A stretch of DNA of 19,959 nt from an uncultured Clostridium sp. (GTDB taxonomy: Bacteria > Bacillota > Clostridia > Lachnospirales > Anaerotignaceae). Made by a program: the position numbers and the translations under genes. The DNA is taken from positions 1 to 19,959 of the forward strand of contig CAMXTM010000004.1 of the NCBI GenBank assembly GCA_947246775.1, in the 5' to 3' direction. This document shows, one piece after another, positions 7,105 to 14,850 of the stretch (the stretch's first letter is position 1; each line of letters opens with the position of its first letter). Under the pieces are notes generated by a model. The model saw only the letters and a program-made list of their open reading frames with translations. It made no database searches and was not told the origin of the DNA.

Positions 7105-7134
7105 TTTATATTTTTATATAAAATTTTTTCTCAA
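7105..7134 (-). promoter_or_regulatory. Possible promoter of the Sel1-repeat gene
   Basis: Minus strand TTGAGA (7134-7129), 18 bp, TATAAA (7110-7105), about 80 bp ahead of the start codon. The region is so AT-rich that -10-like boxes are common, so this is only a candidate. Confidence 0.3.
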
Positions 7135-7435
7135 AATAACACTCTATCATTACAAATTCTTCTCTATATAAATACTTCGGTTCAAAATGGAATATACTTA
7201 ATAAGCTATTATGAAAAGACTTTCAAATGGCTTTTATCAAATACTACCAAATATCCATCAAGGTTTTATCACTTTTGTATAACAAAAAAATCCCCCCTGT
7301 TAGTATTGCCCTTTTTTTAGCAATAAAATTAGCACTTTCTTATCATAGTATATTGTATTTCTTACAATATATCAATATATTTTATATTCATAAACGAAAA
7401 TTAACAATATTAAATGTGAATTTTTAATCTTTTTT
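7135..7435. other. AT-rich intergenic spacer with one strong dyad
   Basis: I find no credible gene here. The only rightward ORFs (around 7099-7427) lack ribosome sites and have a composition like translated AT-rich noncoding DNA. The notable structure is TATATTGTA (7349-7357), TTTCT, TACAATATA (7363-7371), a perfect 9-bp inverted repeat with a 5-bp spacer that resembles a repressor operator. Confidence 0.6.
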
Positions 7436-7436
7436 A

Positions 7437-7467
7437 CAAAAAAATACCCCAGCAAAACTGCTGAGGG
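7437..7467 (-). terminator. Terminator of the 479-aa gene
   Basis: Transcribed leftward, CCCTCAGCA-GTTT-TGCTGGGG forms a stem with one bulged A (7447-7467), followed by a T-run (7444-7437). It lies 10 bp past the stop codon of the gene ending at 7478. Confidence 0.8.
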
Positions 7468-7477
7468 AAAAATATTT

Positions 7478-8917
7478 TTATTCATAGCCCATAGCATGGA
7501 AAACTGCGTTTCTGTCAATGTGACTCAAGCGAACGCCAACCATCGCATAGGAGGAATCTGTTTTACTTCTTTCGATATTTTTATCAATACTTTTATCTAT
7601 GGCATCTAGCACTTGATTGACAAAAGTTTTTGTTGTTTTTTGTACGGCTTGTTTTAGATTTTGGTGAATCCCATTGTTATCCATCATTTTATTGATGTTC
7701 TCAAACTGCTGTGCAAATTCCTTTCCTAATGCTACATCATCGCTTCCAAAATAATTACCTTGATACTCTTTTGTATAACTACTCATAGTATCTGCGTAAA
7801 TTTTTGCAAACTGCAAATCTTTTAGGGAATAGACCGCATTTTGAGAAACCTCTACGCTTCCTGTCATATCCTTTTCTAAATGATATTGCAGGCGCTGGGA
7901 AAAGTCCAAGTGATTTCCAGAAGATTCATAGCGCTTTGTGCTATCTGTTTGTTGTGTTATGCCTTTTGCAGCAGAAACGCTGTTGCGCAGTTGTGCTGCC
8001 ATAAAAGCACTATCTTGGTAAAGCCATGTGTCTTTTTCATTTGTAAGGGAAGCATAGTTGCTATTTTTTGCAATATAATCTTCATATTCTGCCATTTTTT
8101 GCTCAATCATGGCATTTAAACTGCTTTTGATGTCCTCAGAAACGCCAGACGCTCCTAAATTTTCAAAAAATTCGCCGACTTCTTTGGAAAAATCGCTAGT
8201 CAATTTTTCTTTGCTGTGCTGATACAAGTCGTTTAAAATTTGCATATTTTTTTCTTTTTGTTCGCCAGTTTGTGCTTGTATTTGGTTTTTGAGTACAGCA
8301 TAGCGGGAACACAGATAATCTATATCTTGTTCTAAGGACGCTGCGTGTGTACCCATTGTGCTAAAATTGCTGTCGCTGCGTACTTCCCACCAATCAATGT
8401 CCGTATCTACACCATTTTCTACCAATTCTTGCCTAAATTGTTCTAATTCTTCATCAGATATGGTTTTTTTCAATTCCTCACGACTGAACTGATTCATGCC
8501 AACCTCAATTATTTTTTTGGTGTAGTCCTGTATTTCCTGCTCGGTGTTTTTGTCTGTGACAAGATAATTTTCTGAGCTAACGTCCCATGATTGGTAACAA
8601 TTCTTTTTGTAATATTGATAAACTAGTGCATCTTTTTCAGTGTAGTCCTTTTTGCTCAAAGAATATAAATCTTTTGTCAAGTCCATAGAAGGGTCTACTT
8701 TGGTATAAGGAATAGGCTCTTTTGTCAATGATGTGAGCCTGTTGACGCCTTTGTAGGTTTCTATAGATTGTATCGTGCTTGACTTCGTAAAAGTGTCTTT
8801 ATTATTTTGAATTTTGCGCTGGTTTATGGATTGCTGCAATTTTGCTGTCGTTTTTTGCTGTTTTGTAAAAAAATTGCTTTGAAATTGGTTTTGTGATGTC
8901 ACTTGTCCGATAAACAT
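7478..8917 (-). CDS. Uncharacterised 479-aa soluble protein
   Basis: I do not recognise this protein. The start is ATG 8917-8915, preceded by AAAGGGG at 9 nt and lying about 45 nt inside the transcript predicted from the TTGACA promoter; a longer ORF begins upstream of that promoter and is rejected. No signal peptide or membrane segment is seen. Residues 1-60 are Gln/Asn/Lys/Ser-rich and low in complexity. Residues 120-350 are mostly polar and probably helical, with EELKKTISDEELEQF (147-161), DWWEVR (175-180) and a single Cys at 203. Residues 360-450 contain further helices, and the chain ends in RNAVFHAMGYE. It is a single-gene unit with its own promoter and terminator, suggesting independent regulation. 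Composition resembles its neighbours, so recent transfer is not obvious. Confidence 0.85.
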   Translation of the reverse strand: MFIGQVTSQNQFQSNFFTKQQKTTAKLQQSINQRKIQNNKDTFTKSSTIQSIETYKGVNRLTSLTKEPIPYTKVDPSMDLTKDLYSLSKKDYTEKDALVYQYYKKNCYQSWDVSSENYLVTDKNTEQEIQDYTKKIIEVGMNQFSREELKKTISDEELEQFRQELVENGVDTDIDWWEVRSDSNFSTMGTHAASLEQDIDYLCSRYAVLKNQIQAQTGEQKEKNMQILNDLYQHSKEKLTSDFSKEVGEFFENLGASGVSEDIKSSLNAMIEQKMAEYEDYIAKNSNYASLTNEKDTWLYQDSAFMAAQLRNSVSAAKGITQQTDSTKRYESSGNHLDFSQRLQYHLEKDMTGSVEVSQNAVYSLKDLQFAKIYADTMSSYTKEYQGNYFGSDDVALGKEFAQQFENINKMMDNNGIHQNLKQAVQKTTKTFVNQVLDAIDKSIDKNIERSKTDSSYAMVGVRLSHIDRNAVFHAMGYE

Positions 8918-8968
8918 AATCGTTGCCCCTTTCTGAAAATATCCTGATGTAATTACTACTGTATCTAT

Positions 8969-8997
8969 ATAATAGTATTCTATTGTCGTTTTGTCAA
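8969..8997 (-). promoter_or_regulatory. Strong sigma-A promoter of the 479-aa gene
   Basis: Minus strand TTGACA (8997-8992), exactly 17 bp, TATTAT (8974-8969). The predicted start near 8962 leaves a leader of about 45 nt with AAAGGGG ahead of the ATG at 8917. This is the best -35/-10 pair in the window. Confidence 0.8.
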
Positions 8998-9074
8998 TCC
9001 AAAAAATGGATTTTTGCAAATAGAATCCTAAAAAACAAGCAATATCACTTCAATTTTAATAAAATCAGACCACT

Positions 9075-9881
9075 TTAAAATGATAATTCGATTCCACTAT
9101 GAAGTTGTATCAGTTTTTCTCCCATAATCGGCTTCATCATATCAATCGCTTTTTGCCCTGTACAATGTCCTGTATAAAAGATAGTGTCTATTTGGGAAAG
9201 TTGTTGTGCTGTTTGACGAATGACTTCTTTTTCTTGTTCGGTGTAGTCTGTTTGTTTCATCATATGAAATCCACTGATGACAATATCTGGATAACCGCCA
9301 TAATTTTGTTGGTATTTTTCCAATATGTTTAAGATGCCGTTATGCGCACAGCCAGAAAGCAATACTTTCTTTTTTCCCTGTATCACAAGGCACTGCTCAT
9401 GCGCAAATTCGTCTTGGATTTGTTGTCCATTTTTTAACACAGATAATTTTAGATTGCTTTGCGCCCAGAACTTTCTCCCTGTAATATTCGTAAAAAGAGA
9501 CAACTCCTTATCAATTTTAAAATCTCCCTCTAACAATACAAGATTGGGCAGTTCTGCAATTTTTTTGTCTATGCCAATATAGCGCTCTCCATGAAAATAG
9601 TCACCAAGCGCCGTCTTTTGCATATAAATCTTTGCTGTTGGATTGCTTTTGCAAAAAGCAAGGATACCGCCAGAGTGGTCATAATGCCCATGACTCAATA
9701 TCACCGTATCCACTTTGGTCAAATCAATCCCTAGTTTTTGCGCATTGTATAGCGTTTTTTCACTTGCCCCAGTATCCAAAAGCAATTTGTGCTTTTCTGT
9801 TTCCATATAAACGCTCAGCCCATGCTCATATTCACATTGCGGATTGCCGCAAGTATCTTCCATTAAAATCACTGTTCTCAT
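9075..9881 (-). CDS. MBL-fold metallo-hydrolase, COG1237 type
   Basis: The 268-aa product has the metallo-beta-lactamase fold. The metal-binding motif SHGHYDH (63-69) gives His64, His66, Asp68 and His69; GCAHNGI (His180), SGFH (His206) and YTGHCTG (His239) supply further conserved positions. The N-terminal EDTCGN, the C-terminal YTGHCTG and the overall length fit the COG1237 group, which includes archaeal dihydropterin-ribofuranosylaminobenzene-phosphate synthase and many bacterial proteins of unknown substrate. The start is ATG 9881-9879 behind AGGAGG at 6 nt; a longer in-frame ORF to 10007 would overlap the upstream kinase and has no better ribosome site. It lies 58 bp after the nucleoside kinase, behind a terminator-like hairpin, so it may depend on readthrough. 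The family is firm, the substrate unknown. Confidence 0.88.
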   Translation of the reverse strand: MRTVILMEDTCGNPQCEYEHGLSVYMETEKHKLLLDTGASEKTLYNAQKLGIDLTKVDTVILSHGHYDHSGGILAFCKSNPTAKIYMQKTALGDYFHGERYIGIDKKIAELPNLVLLEGDFKIDKELSLFTNITGRKFWAQSNLKLSVLKNGQQIQDEFAHEQCLVIQGKKKVLLSGCAHNGILNILEKYQQNYGGYPDIVISGFHMMKQTDYTEQEKEVIRQTAQQLSQIDTIFYTGHCTGQKAIDMMKPIMGEKLIQLHSGIELSF

Positions 9882-9905
9882 GTTTTTCCTCCTATCACAA
9901 AATGA

Positions 9906-9933
9906 AAAAGGCACACTGTATTGTATGCCTTTT
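9906..9933 (-). terminator. Terminator-like hairpin between the nucleoside kinase and the MBL hydrolase
   Basis: As transcribed, AAAAGGCATAC / GTGTGCCTTTT pairs (GGCATAC 9929-9923 with GTGTGCC 9916-9910, one G·U) and runs into a short T-run at 9909-9905. It lies 6 bp after the kinase stop codon and 24 bp before the MBL start. It is either a full or a partial terminator. Confidence 0.7.
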
Positions 9934-9939
9934 CCTCTT

Positions 9940-11598
9940 TTATACTTTAAAGCAACTACCACCCAAAAATTCCTTGATAATAGAGTTATTTGGTATGGCA
10001 TCGCCATTCGCGCCTAAAAAGTAGTCTAAAAATTTAATCAATCTTTTTGCGTCTACATATTCGCTTTGTGACTGGTCTATTTTAAACAAAAGTGGTTCTG
10101 CGTACTGCTTTAATACACTTAATTCATATATGGTAGCAGAATTAAAAATCGCATCGGCATTTTCTTGATAAGGGAAAATATTTTTTTCTTCTCCTCTTGT
10201 GACATAGTCCCAGCCTGCAATGGTCGTTGTAGCATCTCTGCCCCGAAATTGATTGTCTCTGACAATACGGCGTATCAAGCGGCTGTCTGATGTAGAAATT
10301 CTGTTGTGGTCATCTATGTTGAGCTGTGTCATGGCACTGATAAAGATTTTAAATTTATTTTCTGGCGCAATGGAGGCGCTGAGCATATCATTTAAGCCAT
10401 GGATACCCTCTATGACAAAGATACCACCTTTTTCTAGTGTCATAAAGTTTCCATTGTATTCTCTTTTGCCTGTAACAAAGTTATAATGTGGCATTTCTAC
10501 CCTTTCGCCTGCAATCATTCTTGTCATGTTGTCATTAAACAATTTTAAATCTAAGGTGTTAATGTCTTCAAAATCTTTGTTGCCAAATTCATCAAGTGGT
10601 ACATCTTCTCTGTTTATAAAGTAGTCATCTAAGGATATGGCATGAGGGATAATACCTAATACACTAAGCTGTACACAAAGTCTGTTTGCAAATGTTGTTT
10701 TGCCAGAGGAAGATGGTCCTGCAATCAGTACAACTTTTACTTTGTCTCGTCTTTGATAAATTTTGTCAGCAATTTCAGCAACCTTTTTTTCATGAAGTGC
10801 TTCATTGATTCTGACTAAATCGCCAAATTTTCCATTCGTAATGGCTTCATTTAAGTCCGCAACATTGTTTACGCCCATCAGAGTACACCATTTCATTTGT
10901 TCCATAAAGACACTTGAAATTTTTGCTGGGTCTGTAAATTCTAATATTTTTTGCGGATTTTTTCTATCAGGAAAACGAATTAAAAAGCCATTTTCATACA
11001 ACATTAGTTGAAAACTTTTTAAATATCCTGTAGAGGGTACCATATAACCATAAAAATAGTCGTATAAACCGTCCATTTCATAGATATTGATATTAGACGC
11101 ACGCCGAAAACGGAACAGTCTTGCTTTGTTTTCCATGCCAAATTCTCTTACTTTTTCTATGGCATCATCTTTATAAAAGGTATATTTTTTAATTGGAATA
11201 TCTTTTTTTACCAATTCCTGCATTTTTTCTGTCAACTCATCTAAAAATTTTTGATTTACTTTGACATCTTTTTCTCTTACCTCACAGTATAAACTTTTGT
11301 GCAAAGAATGTTCTATGACAACAGAGGCTTTTTTGCCGAGCATTTCTTTGATTGCCTTTATCATCAAAAACGAAACACTTCTATGATATACTCTCATGCC
11401 CTCCATGTAGGAAATGTCATAAAACCGAATTTCTCCTCCTTGTTTAATGGGACTGGAAAGTTCTATCAATTTGTTATTTTGTTTTGCTAACAAGATGTCG
11501 GACTTAAATTCACTTTGAAATTGCTTTGCTACTTCTTCAAATGTCGTCCCTTGCTCTATTTCTAATTTTTTGCCTAGCACTTCTATGTTTAACTTCAT
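9940..11598 (-). CDS. TGS-domain nucleoside (uridine) kinase of the P-loop PRK/Udk family
   Basis: This 552-aa protein has three parts. Residues 1-60 form a ubiquitin-like TGS domain. Residues 61-230 resemble the second additional domain of threonyl-tRNA synthetases. Residues 285-500 are a phosphoribulokinase/uridine kinase domain with Walker A GPSSSGKTT (294-302), SLDDYF (Asp324/Asp325) and the MPHYNF segment. Full-length bacterial homologues with this order are annotated as nucleoside kinases and are expected to phosphorylate a nucleoside with NTP; the exact nucleoside cannot be read from sequence. The role of the synthetase-like N-terminus is not established. The start at ATG 11598 follows GGAGGGG at close spacing, 21 bp after the Nif3-family gene, so the two are probably cotranscribed. 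Confidence 0.9.
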   Translation of the reverse strand: MKLNIEVLGKKLEIEQGTTFEEVAKQFQSEFKSDILLAKQNNKLIELSSPIKQGGEIRFYDISYMEGMRVYHRSVSFLMIKAIKEMLGKKASVVIEHSLHKSLYCEVREKDVKVNQKFLDELTEKMQELVKKDIPIKKYTFYKDDAIEKVREFGMENKARLFRFRRASNINIYEMDGLYDYFYGYMVPSTGYLKSFQLMLYENGFLIRFPDRKNPQKILEFTDPAKISSVFMEQMKWCTLMGVNNVADLNEAITNGKFGDLVRINEALHEKKVAEIADKIYQRRDKVKVVLIAGPSSSGKTTFANRLCVQLSVLGIIPHAISLDDYFINREDVPLDEFGNKDFEDINTLDLKLFNDNMTRMIAGERVEMPHYNFVTGKREYNGNFMTLEKGGIFVIEGIHGLNDMLSASIAPENKFKIFISAMTQLNIDDHNRISTSDSRLIRRIVRDNQFRGRDATTTIAGWDYVTRGEEKNIFPYQENADAIFNSATIYELSVLKQYAEPLLFKIDQSQSEYVDAKRLIKFLDYFLGANGDAIPNNSIIKEFLGGSCFKV

Positions 11599-11619
11599 TC
11601 AAACCCCTCCTTTATGCTA

Positions 11620-12741
11620 TTATATGTGATGGAATACTTGACCATTGACAGAAGATTCTACTACTTCGATATTCCAATCGTTTTGTAATGATTTTTGTTC
11701 TAAAAACTGTTTTAAAATTGGTACAACAAGCACTTCACTTGCATAATGTGTAACATCGGCTACACAAAGTTCTAATTCTAATGCTCTCTGTGCTTCGTGA
11801 AATTTCATATCTCCTGTTAAATAGGCGTCTGCTCCCATCTTTTTTGCCTGCTCCATAAATTCTACGCCGCTGCCCGTACAAAGAGCAACTGTTTTGATTT
11901 TTTTATCTTTTTTCCCTACAATACGTATGGCGTCTAATTGCAATTTGTCTTTTAAAAATAGGCTGTATTCCTCAAATGACATAGGCTGTTTTAATGTGCC
12001 TATTCTGCCAATACCATAGCGTTTTCCACACTGTTCTACCGCATAAATATCATATGCAGGTTCTTCATAAGGGTGTGCTTTTTTCATTGCTTCTATTACA
12101 GCAGAAACCTTATTTTGTGGGGCAATGGTTTCGAGTCTGACTTCCTCTACCCTTTCTAGTGTGCCTTGTTCTCCTAAAAATGGCTTTGTACCCTCTCGTG
12201 GTAAAAAGGTACCTGTACCCTCTGTTGAAAAAGTACAATCAGAATACTTACCAATAAAGCCTGCACCAGCATTGCACATCGCTTCTCTAACCGCATTTTC
12301 GTGTCCCTTTGGAATATAAACTACGATTTTTTTAAGAGATTCTGCATTTGTTTGTTCTAATATTTCTATGTTTTCCAAGCCAGCTAATGCGGCAAGTGTA
12401 TCATTTGTGCCACCAAAAGCAATATCTAAATTGGTATGCGCACAGTAGGCAGAAATCCCATTTTGTATTAAAGCATATATTTTTTTGCCTAACATATCAT
12501 CTGCTTGTATGTTTTTTATTTTTTGAAATAATATCATAGGGTGATGTGTCACAATCATATCTGCACCCATATCAATTGCTTCTTGTATGACATCTGGTAT
12601 CACGTCCAATGCCACTAATATTTTGTTGACTGCTTTGTTTTTGTCACCTACTGTTAAGCCGACATTATCCCAGTCTTCCGCTAGTTGTTTTGGGGCAAAT
12701 GTTTCTAGTTCTTTTATGATTTCTCTGCACAATACAGACAT
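11620..12741 (-). CDS. Nif3-like dinuclear metal-centre protein (DUF34; YqfO type)
   Basis: The 373-aa product has the Nif3/DUF34 signature: EDWDNVGL (22-29), THHP with His66/His67, AHTNLD (101-106) and, near the C-terminus, THYASE (331-336, His332 and Glu336), which together bind two metal ions. The family fold is a toroidal hexamer. A central insertion (about 138-230, ending HPYEEPAYD) is the PII/CutA1-like domain seen in the long Bacillus YqfO form. Biochemical function is debated; GTP cyclohydrolase-like and metal-chaperone roles have been proposed. The start at ATG 12741 has GAGGAGG upstream and overlaps the end of trmK by 28 bp, indicating translational coupling. The trmK-nif3 pairing is widespread in Bacillota. 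Confidence 0.93.
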   Translation of the reverse strand: MSVLCREIIKELETFAPKQLAEDWDNVGLTVGDKNKAVNKILVALDVIPDVIQEAIDMGADMIVTHHPMILFQKIKNIQADDMLGKKIYALIQNGISAYCAHTNLDIAFGGTNDTLAALAGLENIEILEQTNAESLKKIVVYIPKGHENAVREAMCNAGAGFIGKYSDCTFSTEGTGTFLPREGTKPFLGEQGTLERVEEVRLETIAPQNKVSAVIEAMKKAHPYEEPAYDIYAVEQCGKRYGIGRIGTLKQPMSFEEYSLFLKDKLQLDAIRIVGKKDKKIKTVALCTGSGVEFMEQAKKMGADAYLTGDMKFHEAQRALELELCVADVTHYASEVLVVPILKQFLEQKSLQNDWNIEVVESSVNGQVFHHI

Positions 12742-13418
12742 TGCTCCGCCTCCTCTATCTGATTGATTTGTTCTAATATTTTTTGTAGTCTTTTTTGAGA
12801 TTGTTCCGTATTTTTGCCATTTAGTTGTTTTTGTATGTTTTGTAAACGATTTTTTTCATATTGTAAAAATTGTTTTAATACCTCATCTTTTTTGTCTAGT
12901 AGTGTTTTTCCAAATAGATATTCGATTTCTTTATCATATTTTTGTTGCCCTTTTTCTGCTCTCAAAACTGTATAAAAAATTGTATCTTCTAGTATCATTT
13001 TTTCATCAGCAATGCAAAAACCAATGTTATGTAAATATTTTCTTACAGCAGGCACATCTAAATGCGGACAAAGTACCAATTCTTTTGTGGTTTCTAGTAT
13101 ATTTTTGGACTGCTCCAACAGTTCTATAATCAGCATACCACCCATACCAGAAAGAATAATACTATCTACTTCATTTGGCTGTAATGGCTGCAAACCACTT
13201 CCTAAGCGAGTGGTAATGACATTTTGAGCGCAATGTGACATAATATTTTGTTGCGCCTTTTGTAGTGGCTTTTCGTTTATGTCACAAGCAATTATTTTTT
13301 CTGCTATCCCTTTTTTATGTAAATAAATAGGCACATAGGCGTGGTCTGTACCAATGTCTGCTACTCGCTTTTGTGTTACAAAATGGCATACCGCAAGCAG
13401 TCTTTGTGATAATTCCAA
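12714..13418 (-). CDS. trmK: tRNA (adenine(22)-N1)-methyltransferase TrmK
   Basis: The 234-aa protein is a class I SAM-dependent methyltransferase: ADIGTDHAY (20-28) is the SAM-binding motif I, CDIN (45-48) the acidic motif binding the SAM ribose, and LSGMGG (89-94) the family motif near the active site. A charged helical C-terminus (about 165-225) matches the coiled coil that TrmK uses with tRNA. It makes m1A at position 22 of certain tRNAs. Start choice: TTG at 13418-13416 follows AAAGGGGTGA at 6-8 nt and gives MELSQRLLAV, the usual TrmK N-terminus. The longer ATG form (13463) would add 15 untypical residues and overlap the upstream gene by 41 bp. With the TTG start, the gap to the preceding stop codon is 4 bp. 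Confidence 0.92.
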   Translation of the reverse strand: MELSQRLLAVCHFVTQKRVADIGTDHAYVPIYLHKKGIAEKIIACDINEKPLQKAQQNIMSHCAQNVITTRLGSGLQPLQPNEVDSIILSGMGGMLIIELLEQSKNILETTKELVLCPHLDVPAVRKYLHNIGFCIADEKMILEDTIFYTVLRAEKGQQKYDKEIEYLFGKTLLDKKDEVLKQFLQYEKNRLQNIQKQLNGKNTEQSQKRLQKILEQINQIEEAEQCLYCAEKS

Positions 13419-13422
13419 AAAA

Positions 13423-13677
13423 TCACCCCTTTTTACACAACTTTTTGTATTTTTGATAGGCAAGTGCAGCGATTAACAAAGCAAGTAATATGATTGCAAA
13501 CGCATAAAAATAGTTTGCTATCGCATTGTATTTTAATATTGTCTGCAATAAATCAGTCGTCACTTGTGTTGCCTGTTCTCCTAAGTAGTTTGTGTATTTT
13601 TCGATTGTAAAAGAAACAAGAAACATACAAATTGAAATAAAAATAGTCAAAGAAACAAACATTTTTTGATATTTCAT
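13423..13677 (-). CDS. Small two-helix membrane protein of unknown function
   Basis: An 84-aa product starts at ATG 13677 behind GAGAGGA at 5-7 nt. Two hydrophobic stretches (about 7-24 and 57-74) are separated by a polar segment of about 30 residues containing KYTNYLGEQATQVTTD. The C-terminus is Lys-rich (YKKLCKKG), which by the positive-inside rule suggests that both termini face the cytoplasm. It sits between rpoD and trmK, 4 bp before trmK, whose ribosome site overlaps its stop codon, so the two are almost certainly cotranslated. I do not recognise a family. The ribosome site, the coupling and the absence of a better overlapping frame make it a real gene despite its size. Confidence 0.8.
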   Translation of the reverse strand: MKYQKMFVSLTIFISICMFLVSFTIEKYTNYLGEQATQVTTDLLQTILKYNAIANYFYAFAIILLALLIAALAYQKYKKLCKKG

Positions 13678-13709
13678 ATCAATCCTCTCCCATTTGTATT
13701 GAAAAAGGC

Positions 13710-13731
13710 TTTGAGGGTATACGCCCTCAAA
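13710..13731 (-). terminator. Hairpin between rpoD and the small membrane gene
   Basis: TTTGAGGG (13710-13717), a 6-nt loop, and CCCTCAAA (13724-13731) lie 15 bp after the rpoD stop. As transcribed, the stem is followed by GCC and five Ts, so it could terminate or attenuate. It also resembles the palindrome at 853-871, so it may be a member of a dispersed repeat family. Confidence 0.55.
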
Positions 13732-13746
13732 ACCTCATATGACCTC

Positions 13747-14820
13747 TTATTCTAAATAATCCTTTAACTTTTTACTCCTGCTAGGGTGTCTTAATTTACG
13801 CAATGCTTTTGCTTCAATTTGGCGTATTCTTTCTCTTGTAACATTAAATTCTTTTCCTACTTCTTCTAAGGTTCTTGCACGTCCATCATCTAAACCAAAA
13901 CGCAAACGTAATACTTTTTCTTCTCTGTCTGTTAAGGTATCTAGCACTTCTATCAACTGTTCTTTTAGCAATGTAAAAGCAGCCGCTTCTGCTGGCGCAG
14001 GAATATCGTCATCTGGTATAAAATCTCCTAAATGGCTGTCTTCTTCTTCGCCAATTGGTGTTTCTAAGGAAACAGGCTCTTGTGCGATTTTCATAATTTC
14101 TCGCACTTTTTCCTCTGGCATTTGCATTTCTACCGCTAATTCCTCTGCGGTTGGTTCTCTGCCATATTCTTGCAATAATTGCCTTGAAATACGTATCAAT
14201 TTATTTATCGTTTCTACCATATGCACAGGGATTCTAATGGTTCTTGCTTGGTCAGCAATCGCACGTGTAATCGCTTGGCGTATCCACCATGTGGCATAGG
14301 TACTGAATTTATAGCCTTTATGATAGTCAAATTTTTCTACTGCTTTGATTAAGCCCAAGTTGCCCTCTTGTATCAAATCCAAAAAAAGCATACCACGTCC
14401 GACATATCTTTTTGCTATACTAACTACAAGACGCAAATTTGCTTCTGCTAGTTTCTTTTTGGCGTATTCGTCGCCATCTTCCATTCTTCTTGCTAATTCA
14501 ATTTCCTCATCTGCGCTCAAAAGTGGTACTTTACCGATTTCTTTTAAATACATTCTGACAGGGTCATCAATGTTGATGCCTTCTGGAAGTGTCAAATCTA
14601 AATCTTTTTCGATTTCTTCCTCTGCTTCAATGGTGTTTAACACATCAATGCCCTTTGCTTCAAAAAACTCATATATTTTGTCAATACGGTCTGAATCTAG
14701 GTCGACATCTCCAAGGTAATCCATAATGTCCTTGTATTCTAGTACCCCCTTTTTCTTCTTGCCGATTTGAATTAGTTCCCGCAATCGGGTAATCAATGTG
14801 TTTTCATCGACAGATTTCAA
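13747..14820 (-). CDS. rpoD: Primary sigma factor RpoD (sigma-70/SigA)
   Basis: The 357-aa product is a complete group 1 sigma factor. Residues 1-70 are region 1.1. [11 protein letters not shown] (86-96) is region 1.2. [15 protein letters not shown] (129-143) and [18 protein letters not shown] (148-165) are regions 2.1-2.2. [18 protein letters not shown] (170-187) covers 2.3-2.4, which melts and reads the -10. HMVETINKL (200-208) begins region 3. [16 protein letters not shown] (295-310) and the helix-turn-helix [18 protein letters not shown] (327-344) are region 4, which reads the -35. It directs RNA polymerase to housekeeping promoters, consistent with the TTGACA/TATAAT-like sites in this window. 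The start codon is TTG (14820-14818) behind AAGGAAGG. It lies 30 bp after dnaG, the classic macromolecular-synthesis arrangement. Confidence 0.98.
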   Translation of the reverse strand: MKSVDENTLITRLRELIQIGKKKKGVLEYKDIMDYLGDVDLDSDRIDKIYEFFEAKGIDVLNTIEAEEEIEKDLDLTLPEGINIDDPVRMYLKEIGKVPLLSADEEIELARRMEDGDEYAKKKLAEANLRLVVSIAKRYVGRGMLFLDLIQEGNLGLIKAVEKFDYHKGYKFSTYATWWIRQAITRAIADQARTIRIPVHMVETINKLIRISRQLLQEYGREPTAEELAVEMQMPEEKVREIMKIAQEPVSLETPIGEEEDSHLGDFIPDDDIPAPAEAAAFTLLKEQLIEVLDTLTDREEKVLRLRFGLDDGRARTLEEVGKEFNVTRERIRQIEAKALRKLRHPSRSKKLKDYLE

Positions 14821-14850
14821 TATGATCCTTCCTTTCTGTACTCTACTATT

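Noticed and set aside
7099..7427. Two short rightward ORFs in the spacer upstream of the Sel1-repeat gene
   Set aside because: No ribosome-binding site and a composition typical of translated AT-rich DNA; they overlap the Sel1 gene promoter region.
8918..9019. Upstream extension of the 479-aa protein to 9019
   Set aside because: It would include the TTGACA/TATTAT promoter within the coding sequence; the ATG at 8917 has AAAGGGG at 9 nt.
9882..10007. Upstream extension of the MBL hydrolase to 10007
   Set aside because: It would overlap the end of the kinase gene and cross its terminator hairpin; the ATG at 9881 has an excellent AGGAGG site and the family N-terminus.
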